55,253 nt of DNA from Acidimicrobiia bacterium (GTDB taxonomy: Bacteria > Actinomycetota > Acidimicrobiia > Acidimicrobiales > Poriferisodalaceae): the NCBI GenBank assembly GCA_022827265.1, contig JAJDTF010000006.1:1-55253 (forward strand), read 5' to 3'. A program made the position numbers and the translations under genes. Shown here piece after piece: positions 7,439 to 15,771 of this stretch. The notes beneath the pieces were generated by a model. The model made no database searches and was not told the origin of the DNA. It worked only from the letters and a program-made list of their open reading frames with translations. Within the stretch, counting starts at the first letter, position 1. Each line of letters starts with the position of its first letter.

Positions 7439-8230
7439 ATGGCTGACAGGGTCGAACTGCTGATCGTCGGCGGCGGCAAGATGGGCGAAGCGCTGCTGGG
7501 CGGTTTGCTCGCAGCCGGCCGCAGTGCCGAGAGCATCTGCGTTGCAGAGCCGATTGCCGCGCGCCGTGATGAGTTGGCCGATCGTTACGGCGTCGCTGTC
7601 TCCGGCGACGTTGCGGCCTCGGTCGGCGCCATCCTCGCCACCAAGCCCGACGTCATTCCGACCGTTGCCGCCGCGGTCACGGTCGCCGGCACCGACCGCA
7701 TCCTCTCGATCGCCGCCGGAGTCACGCTCCCGACGCTGGACGCCGCTGCCGGCACTGGCGTCCCGATTGTGCGTGCCATGCCGAACACACCCGCACTCGT
7801 CTCGGAAGGTGCGGCGGCGATCTGCGGCAACGACCGAGCCACCGAAGACGACCTCGGATGGGCCGAAGAGATCCTTGGCGCAGTGGGCCGCGTGGTGCGC
7901 GTCCCCGAGCACCTGATGGACGCGGTGACGGGTCTGTCTGGGTCCGGGCCGGCGTATGTCTTCCTGGTGGCCGAGGCAATGATCGAGGCGGGGGTGCTCA
8001 TGGGCCTGGGCCGACCGGTGGCGACGGAATTGGCCAACCAGACGCTGCTGGGTGCCGCGACGCTGTTGGCTGAGGGACGTTCGCCGGCCGATCTGCGAGC
8101 CGACGTGACATCGCCGGGCGGCACGACGGCAGCTGGGCTCCGCGAACTGGAGCGTCACGGCGTGCGCGCCGCATTCGCTGCGGCCGTCGAAGCCGCCACG
8201 CGTCGCTCCGTCGAACTCGGCAGCACGTGA
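7439..8230 (+). CDS. proC: pyrroline-5-carboxylate reductase
   Basis: 263 residues from ATG 7439, the standard length. ProC reduces 1-pyrroline-5-carboxylate to L-proline with NAD(P)H, the last step of proline synthesis in the cytosol. The nucleotide-binding motif VGGGKMGEALLGGLL is at the N-terminus. VRAMPNTPALVSEGAAAICG, GLSGSGPAYVFLVAEAMIEAGV and the C-terminal TSPGGTTAAGLREL are family signatures that shape the P5C site. It overlaps the SAM hydrolase gene by 4 bp (GTGA). A possible promoter and a long hairpin lie upstream. Confidence 0.93.
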   Translation: MADRVELLIVGGGKMGEALLGGLLAAGRSAESICVAEPIAARRDELADRYGVAVSGDVAASVGAILATKPDVIPTVAAAVTVAGTDRILSIAAGVTLPTLDAAAGTGVPIVRAMPNTPALVSEGAAAICGNDRATEDDLGWAEEILGAVGRVVRVPEHLMDAVTGLSGSGPAYVFLVAEAMIEAGVLMGLGRPVATELANQTLLGAATLLAEGRSPADLRADVTSPGGTTAAGLRELERHGVRAAFAAAVEAATRRSVELGST

Positions 8231-9090
8231 TCCAGGGTCCAGAAGTAACGAGCCGGCCCCCAGCCATGACAGGTTTCGACACGGTCACGTGCCTGAGCGA
8301 TCTGGGCACCGCAGACGAGTCGGTGGGCGTCATTCACTCGATCGTGCGACAGGCCGCTCCCCACGCCGCCGTGATCGACTTGTGCCACGAGATCGATCCG
8401 GGTGACGCGCGCACGGCAGCGTTGATGCTGGCGCGCAGCGTGTCGCACCTAGCGCCGGGCGTGGTCCTCGCATCGGTGGGACGCCGCTTGGACCGGCCCG
8501 CCATCGCAGTCTCGGTCGGCGACGGCCAGTCGATGCTGGTCGGCCCCGACAACGGCGTGCTCGCCGCTGCCACCGCCGCGGTCGGCGGCGCGGACATCGC
8601 AGTGCGCGTCGAGACCGCCGGCTGCGGCGATCCACAATCCGTGCTTCACCCGGCGCGCGATGTGCTCGCGCCCGCAGCCGGCCGGCTGGCGGCCGGAGCG
8701 CCGATTGAAGCCCTGGGCGCGCCCATCGACCCCTCGCTGCTGCTGCCGTCGCTCGTTGCGGTGCCCCGCGTCGAAGACGACGGTTCAGTGACCGCCGAGG
8801 TGCTGTCGGTGACGCGCTGGGGCACGGTGCAGCTCAACGTCGACCGCGAGACGCTGGCGGCCCTCGGCGATCTCCTCGTCATGGAATGGACGGCAGGCGC
8901 GAGTGCGTCACAGCCCGCGGAAGCGAATTCGCAGTCTGTCCGGCTGGCGGCGGCGGGATCGGCGGACACGGGCAGCCTTGCCCTGTGCGACGATCCCTTC
9001 GGCTTGCTCGAGTTGACGGTCGCCGGCGGCAGCGCCGCCCATCTCGGCTTTGCAGTGGGCACCGAAGTCCGGCTGCGCGCGACTAGATGA
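8227..9090 (+). CDS. SAM hydroxide adenosyltransferase (DUF62 / SAM hydrolase family)
   Basis: 287 residues from GTG 8227 (coupled to proC), or 274 from ATG 8266, where homology seems to begin (TCLSDLGTADESVGVIHSI). The family converts S-adenosyl-L-methionine and water (hydroxide) to adenosine and methionine and is related to fluorinase and chlorinase. Visible family traits: the N-terminal SDLG...VGVIHSIV, VIDLCHEIDPGDARTAALML, LVGPDNGVLAAA, and a C-terminal beta-rich domain ending in GFAVGTEVRLR. The canonical start 'TDFG' reads SDLG here. The physiological purpose of these enzymes is poorly known. Confidence 0.82.
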   Translation: MIQGPEVTSRPPAMTGFDTVTCLSDLGTADESVGVIHSIVRQAAPHAAVIDLCHEIDPGDARTAALMLARSVSHLAPGVVLASVGRRLDRPAIAVSVGDGQSMLVGPDNGVLAAATAAVGGADIAVRVETAGCGDPQSVLHPARDVLAPAAGRLAAGAPIEALGAPIDPSLLLPSLVAVPRVEDDGSVTAEVLSVTRWGTVQLNVDRETLAALGDLLVMEWTAGASASQPAEANSQSVRLAAAGSADTGSLALCDDPFGLLELTVAGGSAAHLGFAVGTEVRLRATR

Positions 9091-9099
9091 GAGGGTGAC

Positions 9100-9189
9100 A
9101 TGAGGCCTCGAACAGCGCTCGTGCTCGCCGTGCTGGCGGCGGTCATCCTGCTCACCGCCACCATCCAGCTGCTCGTAGCCCTCGACTGA
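9100..9189 (+). CDS. tiny single-span membrane protein
   Basis: 29 residues (ATG 9100 to TGA 9189): a short basic start (MRPR), then a continuous hydrophobic stretch LVLAVLAAVILLTATIQLLV ending in ALD. A Shine-Dalgarno-like GAGAGGG sits 6 bp upstream. It lies between the SAM hydrolase gene and hemA. Too short for homology judgement by eye, but the basic-plus-hydrophobic layout and the ribosome site argue for a real small membrane protein. Confidence 0.45.
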   Translation: MRPRTALVLAVLAAVILLTATIQLLVALD

Positions 9190-9297
9190 CCGCCCTGTGG
9201 CCAGAATTGCCAAGCGATCTTTCCTCGTACGCGTGGAAACGGGGTGCCGGATCGGCGAGACTGTGCGGGCCGCATTCCCGAACCCTGGGTAGTCCTC

Positions 9298-10557
9298 GTG
9301 TCCATCGTTGTCATGGGCGTGAGCCATCGCAGCGCACCGCTTGAGCTATTGGAGCGCTGCACGGTTGCCGCCGCCGACGTGCCGAAACGACTTGCTGATC
9401 TCGCATCGTGCGCGAACGTCAGCGAGGCCGTGGTCGTGTCCACGTGCAACCGCACCGAGGCGTACGTCGTGGCCGAGAAATTCCATGCGGCGTTCGGCGA
9501 GATGCGCGATTTCTTCTGCACGCTGTCGGGTGCGGCGCCCGCCGAGCTGTCCGACCATCTCTACGTCCACTACGACGACGACGCGGCGCGGCACCTGTTC
9601 CGTGTGGCCGGTGGCCTGGAGTCCGCTGTGGTCGGGGAGCACGAGATCTTGGGCCAGGTCCGCACCGCATGGGACACGGCACGAACCGAAGGCACCGCGG
9701 GCGCGGTGCTCAACGGACTGTTCCGGCACAGCATCAGTGCCGGCAAGCGCGCACGCACCGAGACCGGCATCGCACGGGGGACGGCATCGATCAGCCACGC
9801 GGCAGTGAGCATGGCCAAGAACCATCTCGGCACCCTGGAGCGAGCGCAGGTGCTCGTCGTGGGCGCCGGTGAAATGGCCGAAGGCATGATCGTGGCACTC
9901 GCGGCAGCCGGTCCTGCAGCGGTGCAGGTAGCCAACCGCACGCCTTCGCACGCCGAGGCCCTGGCAGCTCGGGTCGGAGGCCATCACCTGCCGCTCGGAA
10001 ACCTGGAAGATGCGTTGGTCGAGGTTGATCTGCTGCTGACGTCCACCGGTGCCAGCTCGGTGATCGTCGACCACGCCAGCGTCGGAGCGATCATCGAGCG
10101 ACGCGCCGGCCGGTCGCTGCTGATCGTGGACATCGCCGTGCCGCGTGATGTCGACCCGGCTGTGGCCCGCCTGCCGGGCGTCACCCTGCTCGACATGGAC
10201 GACCTGTCGCGATTTGCCGAGGTCGGCCAGGAGGGCCGGCAAGCGGAGGTGGCGGCGGTTGAATCGATCCTGGCCGACGAGACAGAGCGTTTCTCCGCCG
10301 ACCGCACCGCCCGGGAGATGGCGCCGCTCATCGAATCGCTGCGCGGCAGGGCTGAGGCTGTGCGTCAATCCGAGCTGGCACGTGCGCTGGCAGCTCACCC
10401 CGATCTCGACGACGACGCACGCGAGGCGCTCGAGCGTGCAACCGCCGCGCTCGTCAACAAGCTGATGCATCAGCCCACCGTGGCGTTGAAGTCCGCGGCA
10501 GGCAAGGCCAAAGGCGACCGGCTCGCAGACTCAGTGCGCGACCTGTTCGATCTCTAG
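9298..10557 (+). CDS. hemA: glutamyl-tRNA reductase
   Basis: 419 residues from GTG 9298; an upstream extension is open but non-conserved. HemA reduces glutamyl-tRNA(Glu) to glutamate-1-semialdehyde with NADPH, the entry to heme and cobalamin via the C5 route. The catalytic Cys50 is in VSTCNRTEAY, GEHEILGQVRTAW is the second signature, VLVVGAGEMAEGM is the NADPH-binding loop, and the C-terminal helical domain with LMHQPTVALK is present. First gene of a hemA-C-D-protease-L run. Confidence 0.95.
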   Translation: MSIVVMGVSHRSAPLELLERCTVAAADVPKRLADLASCANVSEAVVVSTCNRTEAYVVAEKFHAAFGEMRDFFCTLSGAAPAELSDHLYVHYDDDAARHLFRVAGGLESAVVGEHEILGQVRTAWDTARTEGTAGAVLNGLFRHSISAGKRARTETGIARGTASISHAAVSMAKNHLGTLERAQVLVVGAGEMAEGMIVALAAAGPAAVQVANRTPSHAEALAARVGGHHLPLGNLEDALVEVDLLLTSTGASSVIVDHASVGAIIERRAGRSLLIVDIAVPRDVDPAVARLPGVTLLDMDDLSRFAEVGQEGRQAEVAAVESILADETERFSADRTAREMAPLIESLRGRAEAVRQSELARALAAHPDLDDDAREALERATAALVNKLMHQPTVALKSAAGKAKGDRLADSVRDLFDL

Positions 10558-10568
10558 ATACCGGCTGC

Positions 10569-11444
10569 GTGAGGATCGCGACACGATCGAGCCCGCTGGC
10601 GACTTGGCAGGCGCGCGCCGTCGCCGCCGCGCTGGAGGCAGCCGGAGCTTCCCGGGGCGACATTGAGCTCGTGCCCGTGAGCACAACGGGCGATCTCGAC
10701 CTGTCCACGCCGATTTCGGAGATGTCGGGCAGGGGCGTGTTCGTGACCGAAGTGCAAGCGGCAGTGCTCGATGGGCGCGCCGATATCGCCGTGCACAGCG
10801 CCAAGGACATGCGGTCTGAGCCGACTCCGGGCTTGACGCTGGCGGGCTGCCTGGCGAGGGGCGACGCGCGCGACGCACTCGTCGGAGCGGCGCTTGATGA
10901 CATCGCCGCTGGTGGCCTGATCGCCACGGGTTCGCAGCGTCGCGAATGCCAGCTGGCAGCCTTGCGGCCCGATCTGCACTTCACCGGCTTGCGCGGGAAC
11001 ATGGCCCGCCGCATCGCAGCAGCCGATCGGCCCGGCATCGATGCCGTGGCCGTGGCGGCGGCGGCACTCGAGCGTCTCGGCGAGTCTCACCGGGTCGCAC
11101 AGCTATTCGGCCCCGACGAGATCGTGCCCCAAGTCGGCCAGGGCGCCATCGCGATCGAGCACCGCTCTGACGACGCTGACACTGCTGCCGCTGTCGGCGC
11201 GATCATCGACGAAGTGACCACGCGATGCGTTCATGCCGAGCGAGCATTCCTGCGGACGCTGGGCGGTGGCTGCGAACTTCCCGCTGGCGCTCACGCCACC
11301 ATCGACGCAGACGGCAACATCGCGATGTCAGCGATGCTTGCTGGGCTTGACAGTGCCATCGCGCGCGCCTCGCTCGTAGGCCCGCACGGGGGAGCCGTCG
11401 GCGAGGCGCTTGCGCGTGAACTGCTGGACCGTACAGCGCCATGA
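10569..11444 (+). CDS. hemC: hydroxymethylbilane synthase (porphobilinogen deaminase)
   Basis: 291 residues from GTG 10569. It joins four porphobilinogen molecules into hydroxymethylbilane. RIATRSSPLATWQA is the N-terminal signature, ADIAVHSAKDM includes the catalytic Asp loop, LRGNMARRI binds the growing chain, and LGGGCELPAGAH holds Cys235, which carries the dipyrromethane cofactor. It overlaps hemD by 4 bp (ATGA) and starts 11 bp after hemA. Confidence 0.95.
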   Translation: MRIATRSSPLATWQARAVAAALEAAGASRGDIELVPVSTTGDLDLSTPISEMSGRGVFVTEVQAAVLDGRADIAVHSAKDMRSEPTPGLTLAGCLARGDARDALVGAALDDIAAGGLIATGSQRRECQLAALRPDLHFTGLRGNMARRIAAADRPGIDAVAVAAAALERLGESHRVAQLFGPDEIVPQVGQGAIAIEHRSDDADTAAAVGAIIDEVTTRCVHAERAFLRTLGGGCELPAGAHATIDADGNIAMSAMLAGLDSAIARASLVGPHGGAVGEALARELLDRTAP

Positions 11445-12325
11445 GTGGCCCGATGGCTGCCGATCTGGTTGGCTGCACCGTCGTCGTCACGAGGGCGTCG
11501 CATCAAGCCGCGCCGCTCGCGGCAGCGTTGCGTGAGCGGGGCGCGAACGTGGTGCTGGCTCCCGCCATAGCGGTCGTGCCCCCGCTCGACGGCGGCCAAC
11601 CGCTCGACGATGCGCTGCTGCGGCTCGAGCAGTACAGCTGGGTTGCGTTCACGTCCTCGAATGCCGTGGCGGCCACGTTCGCCCGCGCCGACCGGCGCGG
11701 CGTTCGCAAGCGCTTCGCGCGTATCCGCACAGCGGCCGTCGGCCCCTCCACGGCGGCCCGCGTCGAGTCCGAGATCAACCGTCCGGTCACGCTGGTGCCC
11801 GAGCAGCACGATGCTGCCGGGCTGGCCGCTGCCTTCCCTGAGCCCCGCCGAGACGACTGGTGCTTCGTGCCCCAGTCGGCACAGGCCCGCCCCGATCTGG
11901 TCGACGGCCTGCGCGCTCGCGGCTGGAACATCGATGCCGTGCGCGCGTACCGCACCGTCACGCCCACGTTGTCAGACCATCTCATTGCCGGTGTGGCCAC
12001 TGCAGACGCGGTGATCTTCGCGTCGCCCTCCGCCGTGCACGGCCACCTGTCGCAAGTGGCCAGCGCCGCCGCGCCGCAGGGCGGTGGTCGGTCGGTCACA
12101 AGCGACGATTCGTCAGGGACGGGCTGCGATCTGCCGCCGGCCGAGTCGCTGACCGGCGTGCCCGCGCGGGCGCCTGCGAGGTCGCTGGTCAACGGCCGAG
12201 TGGTCTGCATCGGCCGCACTACGGCGACCGCTTGCGCTCAAGCCGACCTGCCGGTCGCGGCCATTGCCGTCAGCCCCACCGATGCCGGGCTCGTCGAAGC
12301 TGTGCTCGCTGCCGTGCATGGCTGA
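11441..12325 (+). CDS. hemD: uroporphyrinogen-III synthase
   Basis: 294 residues from ATG 11441. HemD inverts ring D and closes hydroxymethylbilane to uroporphyrinogen III. The family is weakly conserved. TVVVTRASHQAAPLAAAL at the N-terminus, YSWVAFTSSNAV, AVGPSTAARV, and the C-terminal VVCIGRTTATAC with ADAVIFASPSAV are recognisable. Residues about 208-245 form a low-complexity insertion (Gly/Ser/Pro/Ala) absent from typical enzymes of about 250 residues. The position directly after hemC, with a 4-bp overlap, supports the call. Confidence 0.85.
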   Translation: MSGPMAADLVGCTVVVTRASHQAAPLAAALRERGANVVLAPAIAVVPPLDGGQPLDDALLRLEQYSWVAFTSSNAVAATFARADRRGVRKRFARIRTAAVGPSTAARVESEINRPVTLVPEQHDAAGLAAAFPEPRRDDWCFVPQSAQARPDLVDGLRARGWNIDAVRAYRTVTPTLSDHLIAGVATADAVIFASPSAVHGHLSQVASAAAPQGGGRSVTSDDSSGTGCDLPPAESLTGVPARAPARSLVNGRVVCIGRTTATACAQADLPVAAIAVSPTDAGLVEAVLAAVHG

Positions 12326-12462
12326 CGCGTGCGCAGCGCGACACTGGTGCCATGACGCACACCCCAGAAAATCTCGGCAGGCCCCGCAAAGCCGCGAGCG
12401 AGACTCCGCGCCGACCCGGCCGGTTGGTCGGGATCCGCCCAGTCAAGCGAGGGAGGCTCCCT

Positions 12463-12840
12463 ATGGGTGCAACACACGTCAACGTCACGGTCAGGAATCT
12501 GGCCGACCCGGATCGGACCTGGGAAGGCGAATTCCTGGTTGACACCGGGGCCATTGACTCCTTGGTGCCGCGCCAGCATTTGGAAGCCATCGGCATCGCG
12601 CCGGTGGGCACCCGCACCGACGAGCTCGCCGACGGCAGCCGAAGGTCGTATGACCACGGGGTAGCCCAGATCGAGTTCATGGATGAGATAGTCGCGGGCA
12701 AGGTGGTCTTCGTGGAGGACGAAACCGAGCCACTGCTCGGCGTGACGGCGCTTGAAGCAGCTGGCATCGAAGTCGACCCGCGCAACGAGCGGCTGAAGCG
12801 CCTGTCGGCGATCCGACTCAAGTCGCTCACACCTGTCTGA
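12463..12840 (+). CDS. retropepsin-like (clan AA) aspartic protease
   Basis: 125 residues from ATG 12463, chosen because GGGAGG lies about 8 bp upstream; a longer frame from ATG 12352 (162 residues) is open but its extension is Arg/Pro-rich and unlike a domain. The catalytic motif is FLVDTGAIDSLVP, followed by a flap-like region DELADGSRRSYDHG and a LLGVTALEAAGI segment, all typical of small bacterial clan AA proteases that act as dimers. It sits between hemD and hemL, where hemB is often found in actinobacteria. The substrate is unknown. Confidence 0.75.
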   Translation: MGATHVNVTVRNLADPDRTWEGEFLVDTGAIDSLVPRQHLEAIGIAPVGTRTDELADGSRRSYDHGVAQIEFMDEIVAGKVVFVEDETEPLLGVTALEAAGIEVDPRNERLKRLSAIRLKSLTPV

Positions 12841-12905
12841 GCGTCAGGCTCAAACCCTCGGCGGCCGGTGACTGCCCGCAGGGGCGTGGCCTACGCTGCG
12901 AGGCC

Positions 12906-14180
12906 GTGACCGAGCCGCGTTCGACGAACGCCGACCTGTTCGAGGCTGCTCAACGTGTGATTCCCGGCGGTGTGAATTCGCCGGTGCGGGCCTTCGGGTC
13001 GGTCGGCGGCACGCCGTATTTCATTGCACGAGCCGAAGGGCCGTACGTCTTCGACGTCGAGGGCCGCCGCTATCTCGACTTCGTGCAGTCGTACGGGGCG
13101 ATCATCTTGGGACACGCCCACCCGGCGGTGACCGAAGCTGTAGCCAAGGCTGCCGCCGACGGGACGTCGTACGGCGCGCCGACGCAGCGGGAGGTGCTGC
13201 TTGCCGAGCTGATCGCCGAGGCCGCGCCCGGCGTGGAGCAAGTGCGCCTGGTGAGCAGCGGCACCGAGGCCACCATGACCGCGGTGCGGCTCGCACGGGG
13301 CCACACCGGCCGGCCGCGCATCGTGAAGTTCGCCGGCTGCTACCACGGCCACGCTGACGCACTGCTGGCTGCTGGCGGCAGCGGCGTGGCCACGCTGGGC
13401 CTGTCCGGCTCAGACGGGGTACCGCCGAATGCCGTGGCGGACACGCTGGTCGCTCCTTACAACGAGGTTCCCGAGCTCGACGACCAAGTGGCGGCGGTCA
13501 TCGTGGAACCCGTCGCGGCCAACATGGGCGTGGTGCCGCCCGCGCCTGGATTCTTGGAGGGCCTGCGTGCCGCCTGCGACGAAGCGGGCGCACTGCTGAT
13601 CTTCGACGAGGTCATCACCGGCTTCCGCCTGGGCCGCGGCGGTGCGGCCGAGCGATTCGGCGTGACGCCCGACATCGCCTGCTTCGGCAAGGTCATCGGC
13701 GGCGGCCTGCCCATCGGCGCCCTCGGCGCAAGCACCGAGATCATGCAGACGCTGGCCCCGACCGGTCCCGTGTACCAAGCCGGCACGCTGTCCGGCAACC
13801 CCCTCGCCACCGCCGCCGGCCTCGCAGTGCTGGACCATCTGACATCCGGGTTCTATAACGACTTGGAAGCAACGGTCACAGCGACCGCGGCACAGCTCGA
13901 CACGATGCTCCTCGAAGCCGGTTACGAGGCATCGATAATCCAGGAAGGCACGCTCCTCGGGCTCTACATGGGCCAGCCACCGATCAACGATGCAACTTGG
14001 CGCCCCAAGAACTACGACGAAGCCCGCACTACGGACGAACAGGCCTACGCCCGCGTCCACGCTCAGGCATTGGACCATGGCGTAGCGTTCGCCCCCGGCG
14101 CCTACGAAGCCGTCTTCGTCAGTCCCGCGCACACCTCCAACGTCATCGACGAAGTTCTCACCGCCATCGCCGCGACCTGA
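12906..14180 (+). CDS. hemL: glutamate-1-semialdehyde 2,1-aminomutase
   Basis: 424 residues from GTG 12906. A PLP enzyme that turns glutamate-1-semialdehyde into 5-aminolevulinate, acting directly after HemA. Signatures: VIPGGVNSPVRAFGSVGG at the N-terminus, FVQSYGAIILGHAHP, VSSGTEATMTAVRLAR for PLP phosphate binding, IFDEVITGFR with the PLP-ring Asp, and CFGKVIGGGLPIGA with Lys262 forming the Schiff base. Length and motifs are standard. The stop codon overlaps a short downstream ATG. Confidence 0.96.
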   Translation: MTEPRSTNADLFEAAQRVIPGGVNSPVRAFGSVGGTPYFIARAEGPYVFDVEGRRYLDFVQSYGAIILGHAHPAVTEAVAKAAADGTSYGAPTQREVLLAELIAEAAPGVEQVRLVSSGTEATMTAVRLARGHTGRPRIVKFAGCYHGHADALLAAGGSGVATLGLSGSDGVPPNAVADTLVAPYNEVPELDDQVAAVIVEPVAANMGVVPPAPGFLEGLRAACDEAGALLIFDEVITGFRLGRGGAAERFGVTPDIACFGKVIGGGLPIGALGASTEIMQTLAPTGPVYQAGTLSGNPLATAAGLAVLDHLTSGFYNDLEATVTATAAQLDTMLLEAGYEASIIQEGTLLGLYMGQPPINDATWRPKNYDEARTTDEQAYARVHAQALDHGVAFAPGAYEAVFVSPAHTSNVIDEVLTAIAAT

Positions 14181-14272
14181 TGGATGTTGAGCTGCGGTAC
14201 CGGGACTGGGCCATCGACACGTTGGGCGAACAGAGGCGAGCACTCGCCGAGCCGATCAGCCACTCCCCATAG
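14180..14272 (+). CDS. 30-codon ORF coupled to hemL (doubtful)
   Basis: An ATG overlaps the hemL stop (TGATG at 14178-14182) and reads 30 codons (begins MDVELRYRDWAIDTLGEQRR) to TAG 14270-14272. The amphipathic, charged sequence looks protein-like but has no known match. It may be a genuine small protein, the 5' remnant of a truncated gene, or chance. Confidence 0.25.
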   Translation: MDVELRYRDWAIDTLGEQRRALAEPISHSP

Positions 14273-14274
14273 CT

Positions 14275-14670
14275 GTGATGAGTTCCAATGGAGTGCGCTG
14301 GACAACGTCGGCGGCGCTTTTCTATTGGGTTCTGATCTCGGCGTACATGTTGATCGTGCAAGGCGACGAACTCGACTTGGATGCCGTGTTTCCCTTCGTC
14401 GGCGAAGCTCCTGGAGCATCCGTGTCGTATGCGTCTACGCCGTCCAAACCGCCAAGCGCGGTCGTAGCAGCATTCTGGATCGTCGGCTGCATTGTCGGAC
14501 TTCCACTCGTGGCCCGGGCCAAGGCAATCGCTGTGGTTCTCCGCATCAGCCTGATCGTGGTCGGCGCCTGTCTGCTGGCAACCGTGACGCGTCTCGGCAT
14601 CCTGCTGGTCCCAGTGCTTGCCCTTCAATTGATGGCCTACTACCGAAGTGACCCGTTGTGGCGCTCGTGA
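14275..14670 (+). CDS. small membrane protein of unknown function
   Basis: 131 residues from GTG 14275 (or 130 from ATG 14278). Three hydrophobic segments are visible: residues about 10-28 (LFYWVLISAYMLIV), 62-82 (VVAAFWIVGCIVGLPLV) and 86-120 (two adjacent stretches possibly making a hairpin). A Ser/Pro-rich loop lies between the first two. The third-position GC preference is weaker than in the neighbouring hem genes, in keeping with an accessory gene. Confidence 0.45.
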   Translation: MMSSNGVRWTTSAALFYWVLISAYMLIVQGDELDLDAVFPFVGEAPGASVSYASTPSKPPSAVVAAFWIVGCIVGLPLVARAKAIAVVLRISLIVVGACLLATVTRLGILLVPVLALQLMAYYRSDPLWRS

Positions 14671-14713
14671 AGCGGTGATGTCGCGCGGATCGGTTTGACC
14701 AGTTCGGCCCGCT

Positions 14714-14905
14714 TCACGCCAACGTGAGATCGGCGACGTGACGAACCCCAGGCAGTTCACCGCTCGTCAGATCTGCATAGAGGTCGCGCAAGTGCTCCTC
14801 GAGGTCTTCCCGTGTCTTGCCCTGTGTCCGATGGTCAGGGAATTCATCGAGGTAGCCGAGCCACCACTCGTCCTCTTGCCGGTAGACGAACTTCGTGGTG
14901 CGCAC
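14714..14905 (-). CDS. HicB-like antitoxin-family protein, without a visible HicA
   Basis: 63 residues from a GTG at 14903-14905. The sequence has the HicB partial RNase-H-fold pattern: an N-terminal beta strand, then WWLGYLDEFPDHRTQGKTRE and LEEHLRDLYADL, the classic 'gyl-eFP-h-tQG-T-eEl' block. HicB normally neutralises the HicA mRNA interferase encoded next to it. No HicA-like ORF with its 'GSH' motif is visible on either side, so this is a solitary HicB or a free-standing regulator. Confidence 0.65.
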   Translation of the reverse strand: MRTTKFVYRQEDEWWLGYLDEFPDHRTQGKTREDLEEHLRDLYADLTSGELPGVRHVADLTLA

Positions 14906-14970
14906 GCCTGTATCTCCCTGCTGGCCGTCGGCGTCGAGCATCAGGTACCCGAAAATCGTCTCTGAAAGCA

Positions 14971-14997
14971 GAGGCGGCACCGATACGGTGCCGCCTC
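14971..14997. repeat. perfect 12-bp hairpin between hicB-like and HEPN genes
   Basis: GAGGCGGCACCG (14971-14982), loop ATA, CGGTGCCGCCTC (14986-14997). It lies in the divergent intergenic region. No clear T-run follows on either strand. It could be an operator, a structured 5' leader, or a REP-like element. Confidence 0.7.
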
Positions 14998-15055
14998 GTC
15001 GCAACTGTGCCCCAAGCAGCTTCCGTGAGAGGCCGACGAGGAGCGTACGCCGGAG

Positions 15056-15739
15056 ATGATACCGCGCCAGAGCGAGGTCAGTGCCGTCGAATCGTTTATC
15101 TACGACGACGCGACACGAGCGGCCCTGCGGAGCGCCCTTTCTGCGGATCGTTTCGCGACATACCTGCGGCTCGCCCGAGGCCGCGAAGTGCGAGCACAGC
15201 AACTCTATGCACGGAATGCTGCATTGGCGTCAGCCATGCACGGCCCACTCCACATGCTGGAGGTCACGCTTCGGAACGCGGCCCACGACTCCCTGTCGGA
15301 GACGCACGGTACCGATTGGCTTTCAGGAGTCGCGCTCACCACGAGACAGCGGAAGATGATCGACAGCGCAACAAGAGGACTTCGACAGCAAGGCAAGGAG
15401 GTCACGTCGAGCGGGCTGGTAGCTGAGATGAGCTTCGGTTTCTGGGTGGCACTCTTCGCCAAGCGCTTTGACCAGCAGTTGTGGAGAGTTGCACTGCACC
15501 GGGCGTTCGAGCCGACTCCGGCCCGTTCTGAACTGCACCGGCAGCTAGAGCAGCTTCGCGCTCTGCGCAATCGCATCGCGCATCATGAACCCATACTCAA
15601 GCGGGACTTGAACGGCGATTACGAAGCGCTCTTGGAGGTGCTTGCGATGCTGTCTCCGGAGGTGAGCAACTGGGTGCGTCACTACAGCCGCGTCCCGGAG
15701 GTACTCACGACGTCGACTTCGCGGATCATGCGGTTCTAG
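15056..15739 (+). CDS. Abi-like HEPN-domain protein
   Basis: 227 residues from ATG 15056. The arrangement matches Abi_2/AbiD-type proteins: an N-terminal helical part with DRFATYLRLARG, then HGPLHMLEVTLRNAAHDSL, a mid region, and LRALRNRIAHHEPIL near the C-terminus, containing the HEPN RNase motif R-x4-H (RNRIAH). Such proteins are implicated in abortive infection or toxin activity through RNA cleavage. It stands alone with no obvious partner; the divergent HicB-like gene is the nearest neighbour. Confidence 0.72.
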   Translation: MIPRQSEVSAVESFIYDDATRAALRSALSADRFATYLRLARGREVRAQQLYARNAALASAMHGPLHMLEVTLRNAAHDSLSETHGTDWLSGVALTTRQRKMIDSATRGLRQQGKEVTSSGLVAEMSFGFWVALFAKRFDQQLWRVALHRAFEPTPARSELHRQLEQLRALRNRIAHHEPILKRDLNGDYEALLEVLAMLSPEVSNWVRHYSRVPEVLTTSTSRIMRF

Positions 15740-15771
15740 CGGTATGTCAGCGAGCTTGGCGTCGACGACGC

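Noticed and set aside
12352-12462. N-terminal extension of the retropepsin-like protease from ATG 12352
   Set aside because: Arg/Pro-rich and without domain character; the strong ribosome site lies before ATG 12463.
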